A DNA stretch of 64,000 nt from Psychrobacter urativorans (GTDB taxonomy: Bacteria > Pseudomonadota > Gammaproteobacteria > Pseudomonadales > Moraxellaceae). The stretch spans positions 1 to 64,000 of the forward strand of contig NZ_CAJHBT010000010.1 of the NCBI RefSeq assembly GCF_904846675.1, in the 5' to 3' direction. The position numbers and the translations under genes are program-made. Positions 26,766 through 35,495 of this stretch are shown piece after piece. Numbering within the stretch: position 1 is the first letter of the stretch; the number at the start of each line of letters is the position of its first letter. The notes beneath the pieces are model-generated. The model saw nothing but the letters and a program-made list of their open reading frames with translations, ran no database searches and was not told the DNA's origin.

Positions 26766-27662
26766 TTAGCTTAGCTGTGCCATACGCCAGTGATGTTCAA
26801 TATGGTCATTAATCACGGTTTGGATAAAGTAATAGCTGTGATCATGACCCGCTTGATAACGTAGGGTCAACGGCTGCTTTACTCTTTCGCAAGCTTGTTG
26901 CAGCTTAGGCGTTTGCAGCTGTCCGTCTGCTAAAAACTCATCGGCTGCCCCTTGATCCACTAAAATGCTGGAATATTGCTGGCCAACTGTTTCAATAGTA
27001 TGGGCGGCATCGAACTCTTTCCAGACTGTCTTATCTTCGCCGAAATATTCGGTATAAGCAGCCTGACCCCATGCCGACTCACTAGCTGCACACACTGGCG
27101 ATAATGCTGAAACGCTAACAAATTTACTGGGAAATTTAAAGCCTAATAATAGCGCGCCATGTCCACCCATTGAGTGTCCCATAACCCCAATACTGCTAAT
27201 AGCAAACTCAGCGCGGAGCAAATCGTATAACTCATCGACGATGTAACTTTGCATATTAAAGTTATCCGACCACGGTGCGCAGGTGGCATCGACATAGTAG
27301 CTGGCACCTTGACCGACAAAATAGCGCTCATCGTTAGGCACATCAATTCCTGTATCAGCATCACTGCGCGGTGAAGTATCAGGCGCAATAAATATCATGC
27401 CAAGCTCGCTGCATTTTTGTTGAAAATGTGCTTTGTGGGTAACGTTATCTGCATTACAAGTGAGACCTGATAAATACAATACCGCAGGACAACGATGTCC
27501 TGCCAGCGCCTCGTCAGGCAAATAAATGCTAAAGGTCATCGGCGTCTTAGTAGCCGTTGATTGATGACTGTAATAATGCTGTTCGCCATCAAAGCAGCGA
27601 TTGGCACTTACGGTTGTTAATTGCGAATTGGCCGGTAAACTGTAGCTATAATGATCACTCAT
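26766..27662 (-). CDS. S-formylglutathione hydrolase
   Basis: 298 residues. This alpha/beta-hydrolase esterase finishes glutathione-dependent formaldehyde detoxification by releasing formate and glutathione. Seen: PAVLYLSGLTCNADNV, the nucleophile elbow GVMGHSMGGHGALLLGFKFP, DQGAADEFL, and the catalytic His in YQAGHDHSYYFI. I start at the ATG at 27662 (MSDHYS) because AGGA lies about 9 bases upstream; an ATG three codons earlier abuts the same SD. No formaldehyde dehydrogenase gene is adjacent, so the pathway is split. Confidence 0.94.
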   Translation of the reverse strand: MSDHYSYSLPANSQLTTVSANRCFDGEQHYYSHQSTATKTPMTFSIYLPDEALAGHRCPAVLYLSGLTCNADNVTHKAHFQQKCSELGMIFIAPDTSPRSDADTGIDVPNDERYFVGQGASYYVDATCAPWSDNFNMQSYIVDELYDLLRAEFAISSIGVMGHSMGGHGALLLGFKFPSKFVSVSALSPVCAASESAWGQAAYTEYFGEDKTVWKEFDAAHTIETVGQQYSSILVDQGAADEFLADGQLQTPKLQQACERVKQPLTLRYQAGHDHSYYFIQTVINDHIEHHWRMAQLS

Positions 27663-28029
27663 ATTGAACATCCTTTTTATCTTATCTTTTGTATATTTTT
27701 AAAAGTAGTATTTAATATTCAAAAAACGGCATTGGTAAATAAGTACTTAATAATGCACTGTCTAAACAAAAAAACTAAGGAGAAATAATAAAAATAAGCA
27801 CTAGGACTCATGACAATAGCGCTTATTTTTATTATTTTTTATGAACGACATACTTAAAACTTTAGATAGTAAGCCTATCAACAACTAGGCGCTTAACAGC
27901 CAATCAGTAACTATTATACAAACTTCAAGCAAGTACAACGTAGCCTTTATATGGCTCTTTGTTAAAACCATCTTAAGCCGATATTACTCAAAGTGATTAA
28001 TAAACCATTTATCATTCAACACTCATCAA
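27663..28029. other. Gap with a terminator hairpin
   Basis: No gene seen. AT-rich sequence with one long hairpin at 27784-27836. Confidence 0.5.
27784..27840. terminator. AT-rich hairpin with T run
   Basis: AATAATAAAAATAAGC (27784-27799) and GCTTATTTTTATTATT (27821-27836) form a perfect 16-bp stem, followed by TTTT on the plus strand. It lies downstream of the minus-strand C13 peptidase gene and may end that transcript. Confidence 0.5.
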
Positions 28030-29553
28030 TCACTGCTGTTGGCGCTCATTAATCACTGTCTTCTTGGACAATGCATTGGATGCTGGTTCAGGCATGCTAT
28101 CAGGCACAAGATTAATTGTCGCCTCATTCATATTGTTAGAGTTATCAAGATTACTACGGGTAATATCTGCTATCGTTGGTCGCGCCTTATCGAACAACAC
28201 TTGCTCAAATGCCGGTAATGCCGTTTCCATCAGACTACCAATCACCATTTGCGGCTCTGAGGGCTCAAAACCCATAAAGCCTTCGCGCTCGCTAACCCGC
28301 AAACTGGCATCTTTAAAGGCTGCAGCAAAGCTGGTATTTTCGCGTAAGCTCTCAGCAAAAAAAGCTTGCCCAAAATAGGTCATCTCTGCGGTATTGGTGC
28401 AACCGAACGACATCTTATTAGCCGCTGATGCAGTAATAACCACAGTGGTGGGCGACTCCAATTCATCGATAAATGAGCCGGAATAACAGGCAGATACCAC
28501 AATCACCCGCCAGCGAATACCAGAAGAGTCCAGTGCTTCACGTAGCCATGCTGGATCTAAGTTATCCATCTCAAGCGGTGGATTCTCTAATTGCAGAATA
28601 TCTTGGTCACCATGCGATGATAGCGTCAGCAGCAACACATCCTCATCAGCATTCATCTGCTGTCCTATACGTTTCAGTCCTTGCAAAATACTAGTCTTAG
28701 TCGCAACTGGCTCATCAAGCCAGCTATAGGTGTTGTTAATTAGCGCCAGCGAGTTGCCACTGGTGCCAAAACGCACATCAAACAACTCACGGACTTTATT
28801 AATCTCAGAGCGAAATACGTTTTGCTCAGCGTAGCCTGCTACTCCCATAAAGTACCAATCACTTTTGCCTGGTATACTTGGGTTAATACTGTTTAGCGCT
28901 TGTTGTAAGAGGCGCGGCTGCTCATAGAGTGCCGCCTCTTCTAATACAGGCTGTATGGGTATTTGCTTAAATATCGGCTGATCTGCAACGTTGTTTTGCC
29001 AAATGGTTAACAGCGCCACCGCGCCTACCAATACAATGATACGCTCCCACCACGGCGTGCGCTGGCGACGGGCAAAAATCCATAACAGCGCCAACGTTTG
29101 CCATAAAAATAGCAGCAAAAATAATATCGGTAAAAACGAATAACTCCAGTCTGGTAGCCAGCCATGAGTGCCCAAAAACTGTACCGCGCTCTGTAACAAC
29201 GCGGATAATGTATCGGCCACTAACCATAGCACCACCGGCACAAAAACCAAGCTTTGATTACTGGCGCGCCGGGCTAGAATAATGCCGCCCAATAAAATAA
29301 TGGTCGGCCAAATCAGATAGCTAACCAGCCCTTGCTCATTGAAGACACTCCCATTTTCGGCAGCCAGCCATGAAAACAGGACGTTACTGCCTAACCCCAA
29401 TAATGCAAAAACTGCGAACTGTATAAAAGTTGGCTTTACCCATGAAAACGCGCGTGTTGACCCGACTAGCATCCATAAAGATGCAATAATATTGGCAGCG
29501 AAATTAAGTGAGAAGCGCTGAAGAGAGATGGTTTTGAGCGACGAGAGTGACAA
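28030..29553 (-). CDS. Membrane-anchored C13 family (legumain-fold) peptidase
   Basis: 507 residues. The N-terminal 185 residues carry about five membrane segments. A C13-type cysteine peptidase domain spans about 230-445, with VLLLTLSSHGDQD (catalytic His314) and VIVVSACYSGSFID (catalytic Cys356); the upstream KVRELFDVRFG and SILQGLKRIGQQM segments fit the family. The polar tail after 450 looks disordered. Bacterial members have no settled substrate. The start is TTG at 29553 with GAGG nine bases upstream; no ATG occurs before residue 28. It stands alone, between terminators. Confidence 0.85.
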   Translation of the reverse strand: MSLSSLKTISLQRFSLNFAANIIASLWMLVGSTRAFSWVKPTFIQFAVFALLGLGSNVLFSWLAAENGSVFNEQGLVSYLIWPTIILLGGIILARRASNQSLVFVPVVLWLVADTLSALLQSAVQFLGTHGWLPDWSYSFLPILFLLLFLWQTLALLWIFARRQRTPWWERIIVLVGAVALLTIWQNNVADQPIFKQIPIQPVLEEAALYEQPRLLQQALNSINPSIPGKSDWYFMGVAGYAEQNVFRSEINKVRELFDVRFGTSGNSLALINNTYSWLDEPVATKTSILQGLKRIGQQMNADEDVLLLTLSSHGDQDILQLENPPLEMDNLDPAWLREALDSSGIRWRVIVVSACYSGSFIDELESPTTVVITASAANKMSFGCTNTAEMTYFGQAFFAESLRENTSFAAAFKDASLRVSEREGFMGFEPSEPQMVIGSLMETALPAFEQVLFDKARPTIADITRSNLDNSNNMNEATINLVPDSMPEPASNALSKKTVINERQQQ

Positions 29554-29711
29554 AGACTTAGACCTCTATCCAGCCGAGAGAAGTGAAGATGTAATGAGAT
29601 ACAGATTACATAATTGACCAGTTTATCCTGCCAATGCATCGCGATTGTAACGGATTGTCAGTAAAGACGATAAGGCTAATTTGTAAAGTGTGCTATAAAA
29701 AATCCATAAAA

Positions 29712-29738
29712 AAAGAGGTCTCATTGCGAGACCTCTTT
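29712..29738. terminator. Bidirectional terminator after htpG
   Basis: AAAGAGGTCTC and GAGACCTCTTT form an 11-bp stem with a five-base loop (ATTGC), flanked by A and T runs. It lies 48 bases beyond the htpG stop. Confidence 0.9.
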
Positions 29739-29785
29739 TTTATGTATGACCATTTTTGTAAAACAGCCTAACTTTTCTAAATTGA

Positions 29786-31789
29786 CTATCTCGTCAATAG
29801 CTCATTCACACGTTTAAGATAAGCAGCTGGGTCTTCTAACTGACCACCATCAGCTAACAAGGCTTGGTCAAAAATAACTTGCGCCAAATCATCAAACTGC
29901 TCGCTGGTCTCTAGCTTTTTAATCAATGGATGGTCAGGGTTGACCTCTAACGTTGGTTTGCTTTCTGGTACTTCCTGACCCATTTGCTTAAGCATCTGAA
30001 TCATCTGTGGTGATAATTCACCTTCGCCAACCACTAAACATGCAGGACTATCTACTAAACGAGTAGATACTTTCACGTCTTTAGCACGGTCACCTAATGC
30101 TGTTTTTAATTTATCGACGACTGGCTTGAGCGTTTCTTGCGCCTTTTCAGCTTCGGCCTTTTCAGCTTCGTCTTGCAAGTCGCCTAAGTCCACCGCACCT
30201 TTAGCAATATTCTGCAATGGCATCTCATCAAATGAGGTCAAGAAGTTCATCGCCCACTCATCAACACGGCTAGTCATTAGGATAACTTCGATGCCTTTTT
30301 TCTTAAATAGCTCAAGTTGTGGGCTATTTTTGGCGGCAGCAATATTATCAGCGGTTAGATAGTAGATGGCTTTTTGACCCTCTTTCATGCGGTCCTTGTA
30401 ATCTTCAAAGCTGGTCGTCTCGCCGTCTTGGGTACTGGTAGCATAGCGTAGCAACTTGGCAATACGTTCTTGATTACCCATGTCCTCGCCAACACCTTCT
30501 TTGATGACATCACCAAATTCTGCATAGAACTCCGCAAACTTCTGTTGCTTGTCGCTATCTTCACTATTAGCTAGGCTCGCCAGCAACGTTAGAATACGAC
30601 GGGCGTTCCCATCACGAATCGACTTCACATCACGCGATTCTTGTAATATTTCGCGGCTGACGTTTAATGGCAAGTCGGCTGAATCAATAACACCTTTAAC
30701 AAAACGCAGATACATCGGTAGCAGTTGCTCAGCGTCATCCATAATGAAGACACGTTTGACGTAAAGCTTTAGTCCCTGTTGCTGCTCACGAGTATATAAA
30801 TCTACCGGCGCTGTTTTAGGAATATAAAGCAATTGGGTATATTGAACACGGCCTTCAACACGGTTATGCGTCCAAGTAAGCGGCGCGTCCATATCGTATG
30901 TGATGTTTTTATAAAAATCGACATATTCATCGTCATCAATCTCAGATGCTGAGCGTGTCCATAAAGCACTGGCTTTATTAATGGTTTCCCACTCATCGGT
31001 CAGTACCATCTCGCCACCGGCTGAAGTGTCGGTATCGTTACCGTTTTCTTCGGTATTTTCTTCAGTGTCATCAGCAATATCTTCTTGCCAAACTTCTTTA
31101 CGCATCTGAATCGGTAGGCTGATATGGTCGGAATATTTATTGACCAAACGCTTAATTTTGCTACGGTCTAAATAACTGTCTTCGCCTTCACTATACTGCT
31201 CTTTAAGATGTAAAGTGATCGATGTGCCGCGCTCAGCTTTAGTGATAGGCTCAACGGTGAACACACCGGTGCCATCAGATACCCAGCGCACACCTTTATC
31301 TGCGGCATCACCCGCTTTGCGTGATTCAACGCTGATGCTATCAGAAACAATAAAACCTGAATAAAAACCAACCCCGAACTGACCGATCAGCTGACCATCT
31401 TGCTTTTGCGATTCAGACAATTTGTCCAAAAAGGCTTTGGTACCTGATTTGGCAATCGTACCTAAATTTTCAATTGCATCGGCTTCGTTCATGCCAATAC
31501 CGTTATCAATAAAGGTAATGGTTTTGGCATCTTCGTCAACTGCGATACGAATACGCAGCTCACCGTCATCTTCATAAAGACTGTCATCGTTAGTGGCTTC
31601 AAAGCGCAATTTATCACAGGCATCAGAAGCGTTAGATACTAATTCACGGACAAAGATATCAGAATTAGAATACAGTGAGTGGGTCACTAAATGTAATAAT
31701 TGCGCAACTTCTGCTTCGAAACTATGTTTTTTTAATTCAGGATCTTTATTATCAGCACTCTGATTGTCAGCTTGGGTTTGTTCACTCAT
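29786..31789 (-). CDS. htpG: Molecular chaperone HtpG (Hsp90)
   Basis: 667 residues. ATP-dependent Hsp90-type dimeric chaperone in the cytosol. GHKL ATPase motifs: [41 protein letters not shown] and [15 protein letters not shown], then the middle domain ([18 protein letters not shown]) and the C-terminal dimer domain. An acidic insert ([17 protein letters not shown], about 240-260) sits near the N/middle linker. I start at MSEQTQ (31789) because AGGAG is well placed there; the longer ORF (31816) has no SD. Confidence 0.98.
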   Translation of the reverse strand: MSEQTQADNQSADNKDPELKKHSFEAEVAQLLHLVTHSLYSNSDIFVRELVSNASDACDKLRFEATNDDSLYEDDGELRIRIAVDEDAKTITFIDNGIGMNEADAIENLGTIAKSGTKAFLDKLSESQKQDGQLIGQFGVGFYSGFIVSDSISVESRKAGDAADKGVRWVSDGTGVFTVEPITKAERGTSITLHLKEQYSEGEDSYLDRSKIKRLVNKYSDHISLPIQMRKEVWQEDIADDTEENTEENGNDTDTSAGGEMVLTDEWETINKASALWTRSASEIDDDEYVDFYKNITYDMDAPLTWTHNRVEGRVQYTQLLYIPKTAPVDLYTREQQQGLKLYVKRVFIMDDAEQLLPMYLRFVKGVIDSADLPLNVSREILQESRDVKSIRDGNARRILTLLASLANSEDSDKQQKFAEFYAEFGDVIKEGVGEDMGNQERIAKLLRYATSTQDGETTSFEDYKDRMKEGQKAIYYLTADNIAAAKNSPQLELFKKKGIEVILMTSRVDEWAMNFLTSFDEMPLQNIAKGAVDLGDLQDEAEKAEAEKAQETLKPVVDKLKTALGDRAKDVKVSTRLVDSPACLVVGEGELSPQMIQMLKQMGQEVPESKPTLEVNPDHPLIKKLETSEQFDDLAQVIFDQALLADGGQLEDPAAYLKRVNELLTR

Positions 31790-32020
31790 GAAAAGCTCCT
31801 TTAACTTATTCTGCAATAAATTATTATAAAATAGCGGATATTAAGCTGGGCTCGGTTTTAAGAATAAATATCAAGCTCAACGTTAAATACAACTAGACTG
31901 ATTATACAAATAGGGGCGCGGCAAAAAATTTCAAGCATCGAGCAGCGCTTTATTATAATTAAAGCTTAAATTACAGATTGCTAAGTACTTATTAATCAAA
32001 CATTAGCGCATTAATAAGTA

Positions 32021-32836
32021 TTAGCGTGGCATGGGACGAATAGTCAGAATTTGCTCACTACGCCCAAAAGGCCCATGTACATCATGGAGTACGCTACTTG
32101 TCACACCAATACCATCAGCGCCGTACTGTTGTACCGCCTCAATACCTAGCCAGCGTCCTTTAGGCGCGCGGTGCATATGAATTTGCAAGTCAGTATTAGG
32201 AAACATCCATTCCGCGTCTGATAGCCCCAATCCCAGGCGCGGCACGACGCCATTGGCAGTATCTACCATGCCCATTAAATGTACCAAAACAACAGTGGGC
32301 TCGCCGGCAACCATCTTAGTATCATTGGTTATCCACACCATACCTTTACCAGGACGTCGGTCTGCCTCAGCGACCAGACGCACGCTTTTAATGAAGCCGC
32401 CCGGCCAGCCTTTCATATCTTCCCAGACTGGTAGCTCATTGGGCTGATGCAATGCGTCTTGATCTTCAAGCCCTGCAATAGCGCTGGTATCTTGGGTCAA
32501 CAGTCGCCACGCCCGCGCGATGATACAATCGCGACCACGACTGCTCATCACTGACTCTATTAGCTCTATGGTTTTGCCCGGACGAATACAGCGCGTGGTA
32601 ATAACGAAGTTATCAAGCGGTATCAGTCCTAAAATATCAAGGCTGATGCGTGCGATACGCATATTATCTTGCGGTGCAAACTGGCTCAGCTCGCGCGTCA
32701 GCACGCCCGTTGCTGGCGCCATATGTTGCTCGTGCTCGTTCCACGCCCCTTGTGCATGCTCAGTTGGCTTGTAGTAAGCAGCACAGACACCTTCTGCGTG
32801 CTGTTCACGTTTAATAAGGTTGTAATATGCAGTCAT
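32021..32836 (-). CDS. Acyl-CoA thioesterase-like (hotdog) protein
   Basis: 271 residues. It looks like a two-hotdog TesB-type thioesterase: MAPATGVLTRELSQFAPQDNMRIARISLDILGLIPLDNFVITTRCIRPGKTIELIESVMSSRGRDCIIARAWRL in the first half, and a second half with GLGLSDAEWMFPNTDLQIHMHR (the Asp may be catalytic). The substrate is not predictable. It follows ispH by 53 bases on the same strand, so they may share a transcript. GGAT precedes the ATG. Confidence 0.8.
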   Translation of the reverse strand: MTAYYNLIKREQHAEGVCAAYYKPTEHAQGAWNEHEQHMAPATGVLTRELSQFAPQDNMRIARISLDILGLIPLDNFVITTRCIRPGKTIELIESVMSSRGRDCIIARAWRLLTQDTSAIAGLEDQDALHQPNELPVWEDMKGWPGGFIKSVRLVAEADRRPGKGMVWITNDTKMVAGEPTVVLVHLMGMVDTANGVVPRLGLGLSDAEWMFPNTDLQIHMHRAPKGRWLGIEAVQQYGADGIGVTSSVLHDVHGPFGRSEQILTIRPMPR

Positions 32837-32889
32837 GGTTATCCTTAACGTTTGTTTTTGGCTATTATTTAAGCTGACTTTAGCGTTAG

Positions 32890-33846
32890 TTATTTACTGA
32901 CTTGTGCAACTGGAATGCGTAGCGCTTTTGGTAAACTAAAAGTAACATTTTCTTCAATACCCGCCAGCTCATTTGGTATTTTACCACCCCAATCTTGGAG
33001 CTGTTGCAAAACCTCTTGAATCAGAACTTCAGGTGCTGAGGCGCCAGCAGTAACCCCAACATTTTGCACGCCATCAAACCAGCTATTATCCATCTCACTG
33101 GCGTTATCAATCAGATAAGCATGACAGTTCATACGCTCTGCCAGCTCACGCAAACGGTTAGAGTTTGATGAGTTCGGTGAGCCCACAACTAAGACCACCT
33201 CACAACGTCCTGCCAAGTCTTTAACCGCATCTTGACGGTTTTGAGTGGCATAACAGATATCGTCTTTTCGCGGCCCTTGAATCTTGGGGAATTTATCACG
33301 CAGCGCATCAATAACGCGGGCGGTATCATCCATCGACAAAGTAGTTTGAGTGACAAAGGCTAAGCGCTCGGGGTCTTGTACGGTCAACGCTGCAGCATCG
33401 TTTTCATTCTCAACCAGATGAATATTGCCGCCGTAACGATGACTAAAACGCCCCATCGTACCCTCTACTTCAGGATGACCAGCATGACCAATTAACACGG
33501 CATCCATGCCCTCTTGAGCAAACTTCGCCACTTCCATATGTACTTTAGTAACCAGTGGACAAGTGGCGTCGAATATAGTGAGGTCACGGCGTTTGGCCTC
33601 GTCTTCGACCGCTTTTGAGACCCCGTGAGCTGAGAAAATCACAATCGAGTCATCAGGTACTTCGTTAAGCTCTTCGACGAATACCGCACCACGATTGGCC
33701 AAGTCTGAGACCACAAACTTGTTATGCACCACTTCATGACGAACATAAATGGGCGGCTCAAAACGGGTCAAAGCTTGGTTGACAATAGCAATCGCGCGGT
33801 CCACACCCGCACAAAACCCACGTGGATTGGCAAGATAAATTTGCAT
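32890..33846 (-). CDS. ispH: 4-hydroxy-3-methylbut-2-enyl diphosphate reductase
   Basis: 318 residues. Iron-sulfur enzyme for the last step of the MEP isoprenoid pathway (HMBPP to IPP and DMAPP). The three cluster Cys lie in [32 protein letters not shown] and [36 protein letters not shown] and [11 protein letters not shown] also match. Start chosen at [14 protein letters not shown] (33846), with AGG eight bases upstream; an ATG five codons earlier lacks an SD. It is divergent from gmk. Confidence 0.97.
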   Translation of the reverse strand: MQIYLANPRGFCAGVDRAIAIVNQALTRFEPPIYVRHEVVHNKFVVSDLANRGAVFVEELNEVPDDSIVIFSAHGVSKAVEDEAKRRDLTIFDATCPLVTKVHMEVAKFAQEGMDAVLIGHAGHPEVEGTMGRFSHRYGGNIHLVENENDAAALTVQDPERLAFVTQTTLSMDDTARVIDALRDKFPKIQGPRKDDICYATQNRQDAVKDLAGRCEVVLVVGSPNSSNSNRLRELAERMNCHAYLIDNASEMDNSWFDGVQNVGVTAGASAPEVLIQEVLQQLQDWGGKIPNELAGIEENVTFSLPKALRIPVAQVSK

Positions 33847-34084
33847 AAGGCGACCTATCATTGGATAATTTAGATTTAAGAAATTAGGATAACGGAATGC
33901 CCTACTTTATCATAATTTGATTTTATTGCCGTTTAAAATGCCACCGCTTCAGTCTTATCAAGATTTTAGGCGTAAAATGTGTATTTTAAAATGGTTAATA
34001 TTGGAACAGTTTATTTTTTTACCCTCCCTTATCACCGTTTATATTTCACCGTTTTTAGCTTTAACAGCTCATTAGGATACTTTT

Positions 34085-34714
34085 ATGACAGGTTCATTGT
34101 TTATTATTACTGCCGCTTCTGGTACTGGCAAGACCTCACTGGTCAAGCAGTTACTGGCCACTACCAATGACTTGACAGTAAGTATCTCTCATACGACCCG
34201 CGACCCGCGACCCGGTGAAATCGATGGTCACGATTACCACTTTACCGAAGTAGATGCCTTTACTAGCGCTATTGGTGAGAGTAAGTTTTTGGAGCATGCT
34301 GAAGTGTTTGGCAATTATTATGGCACCGCCGAACAAAGCGTACGCGCGCAATTAGATTCAGGAGTCGACGTCATTTTAGAGATTGATTGGCAAGGCGCAT
34401 TGCAAGTCAAACAAATCTTTACAGACGCCACGATGGTTTTTATCTTGCCGCCCAGTCTTTCAACGTTACGTCAACGGCTCTCTACTCGCGCGCAAGACAG
34501 TGTTGAGGTGATTGAGAAACGCTTAGCCGGCGCGGTCACTGAAATGTCGCAATACGTGCATTTTGATTATGTCATTATTAACGACAACTTTGAGGTGGCA
34601 TTAACCGAGCTTAAATCCATCATCGTCGCCGATAGACAAAAACTGGCACGTCAGCAGCGCCGCTATCACCGTATTATTGCAACTTTACTTGGTAATAAAA
34701 CGACTGCAGAATAG
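34085..34714 (+). CDS. gmk: Guanylate kinase
   Basis: 209 residues. It phosphorylates GMP to GDP with ATP. The P-loop reads [17 protein letters not shown]. The GMP-binding segment follows ([21 protein letters not shown]), then [13 protein letters not shown] and [17 protein letters not shown], and the lid ([15 protein letters not shown]). TAGGA precedes the ATG. First gene of the gmk-rpoZ-spoT group that also links these genes in E. coli. Confidence 0.97.
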   Translation: MTGSLFIITAASGTGKTSLVKQLLATTNDLTVSISHTTRDPRPGEIDGHDYHFTEVDAFTSAIGESKFLEHAEVFGNYYGTAEQSVRAQLDSGVDVILEIDWQGALQVKQIFTDATMVFILPPSLSTLRQRLSTRAQDSVEVIEKRLAGAVTEMSQYVHFDYVIINDNFEVALTELKSIIVADRQKLARQQRRYHRIIATLLGNKTTAE

Positions 34715-34783
34715 TAACTATAGTATAGTAAACAACTCAAGTTTAAACCTGAAAAGCAAATGCGCGTTACTACAGAAAAGTGC

Positions 34784-34789
34784 TATAAT
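34784..34789 (+). promoter_or_regulatory. Extended -10 promoter for rpoZ
   Basis: TGCTATAAT (34781-34789) is a perfect extended -10 element in the gmk-rpoZ gap. The -35 region is poor. The leader would be about 110 bases and include a 16-codon ORF. Confidence 0.5.
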
Positions 34790-34853
34790 GGTAAGTTATT
34801 CCCTATATTTAATTTTGATATTTTTATTATCAGCTTTTATCAGAGTGGTTATT

Positions 34854-34904
34854 ATGTCTGATACTGACAAACCCTACGCTGATAGAAACAACCGAGGTAG
34901 CTAA
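34854..34904 (+). CDS. 16-codon leader ORF upstream of rpoZ
   Basis: ATG at 34854 encodes [16 protein letters not shown] and stops at 34902-34904, two bases before the rpoZ ATG (34907). AGTGG precedes it as a possible SD. Its last codons contain the rpoZ SD (GAGG, 34894-34897), so translating it should affect rpoZ initiation. Whether it is translated is unknown. Confidence 0.35.
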   Translation: MSDTDKPYADRNNRGS

Positions 34905-34906
34905 CT

Positions 34907-35167
34907 ATGGCACGAGTGACGATTGAAGATTGTTTGGGTAATGTTGATAATCGCTTTGAGCTGGTTTTAGTCGCCAGTAAACGCGCCCGTCAGCTGGCTA
35001 AAGGTATTGCTGAGCCGATGGTTGACGTTGATAATGATAAGCCAACAGTATTGGCACTACGTGAGATTGCCGCTGGTAAAATTACCCGCGATATCCTTAA
35101 TCAGCCAGAGCATAGTTTTGCTACTAGCTCGTTAGATTTAGCCTTATCAGGTGATCATAGCTTCTAA
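34907..35167 (+). CDS. rpoZ: RNA polymerase omega subunit
   Basis: 86 residues. It binds the beta-prime subunit and aids polymerase assembly. The conserved start [30 protein letters not shown] is unmistakable, and [15 protein letters not shown] follows. GAGG lies nine bases before the ATG. It sits between gmk and spoT, as in E. coli. A strong terminator follows. Confidence 0.98.
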   Translation: MARVTIEDCLGNVDNRFELVLVASKRARQLAKGIAEPMVDVDNDKPTVLALREIAAGKITRDILNQPEHSFATSSLDLALSGDHSF

Positions 35168-35495
35168 AGCTCAAAATGAGCTGTTTGAATTAAAAAACCA
35201 CAGTGTAATGCTGTGGTTTTTTGCCGTTTATATCGTATTCCGTTTAGAGTGTTCTCCTTTTCTACGGAAAAATTCACCGCCAACTGAAGTAGATCCCAAT
35301 TTTTACAGGGTCTTTGTGCTTAACAGTTGACATTCACTCCGATTTACGATTAATTAGAGGGTGGTTAGCCAAACCTAAGAATAAGCAACTTTGCTATACC
35401 TTCATGCTTCGATCGTTTCATTTCTTAATCACTTTATCGCAATAATTTTACAGTGCAGATAAACAGTTCAGCGAAAACAACAGGATAGTCACCTT
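35168..35495. other. Gap between rpoZ and spoT
   Basis: No gene seen. After the terminator at 35192-35222 the AT-rich sequence should hold a spoT promoter; I cannot single one out. The two genes are therefore probably transcribed separately. Confidence 0.5.
35192..35222 (+). terminator. Terminator of rpoZ
   Basis: AAAAAACCACAG and CTGTGGTTTTTT form a 12-bp stem with a 7-base loop, 25 bases after the rpoZ stop. Confidence 0.92.
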
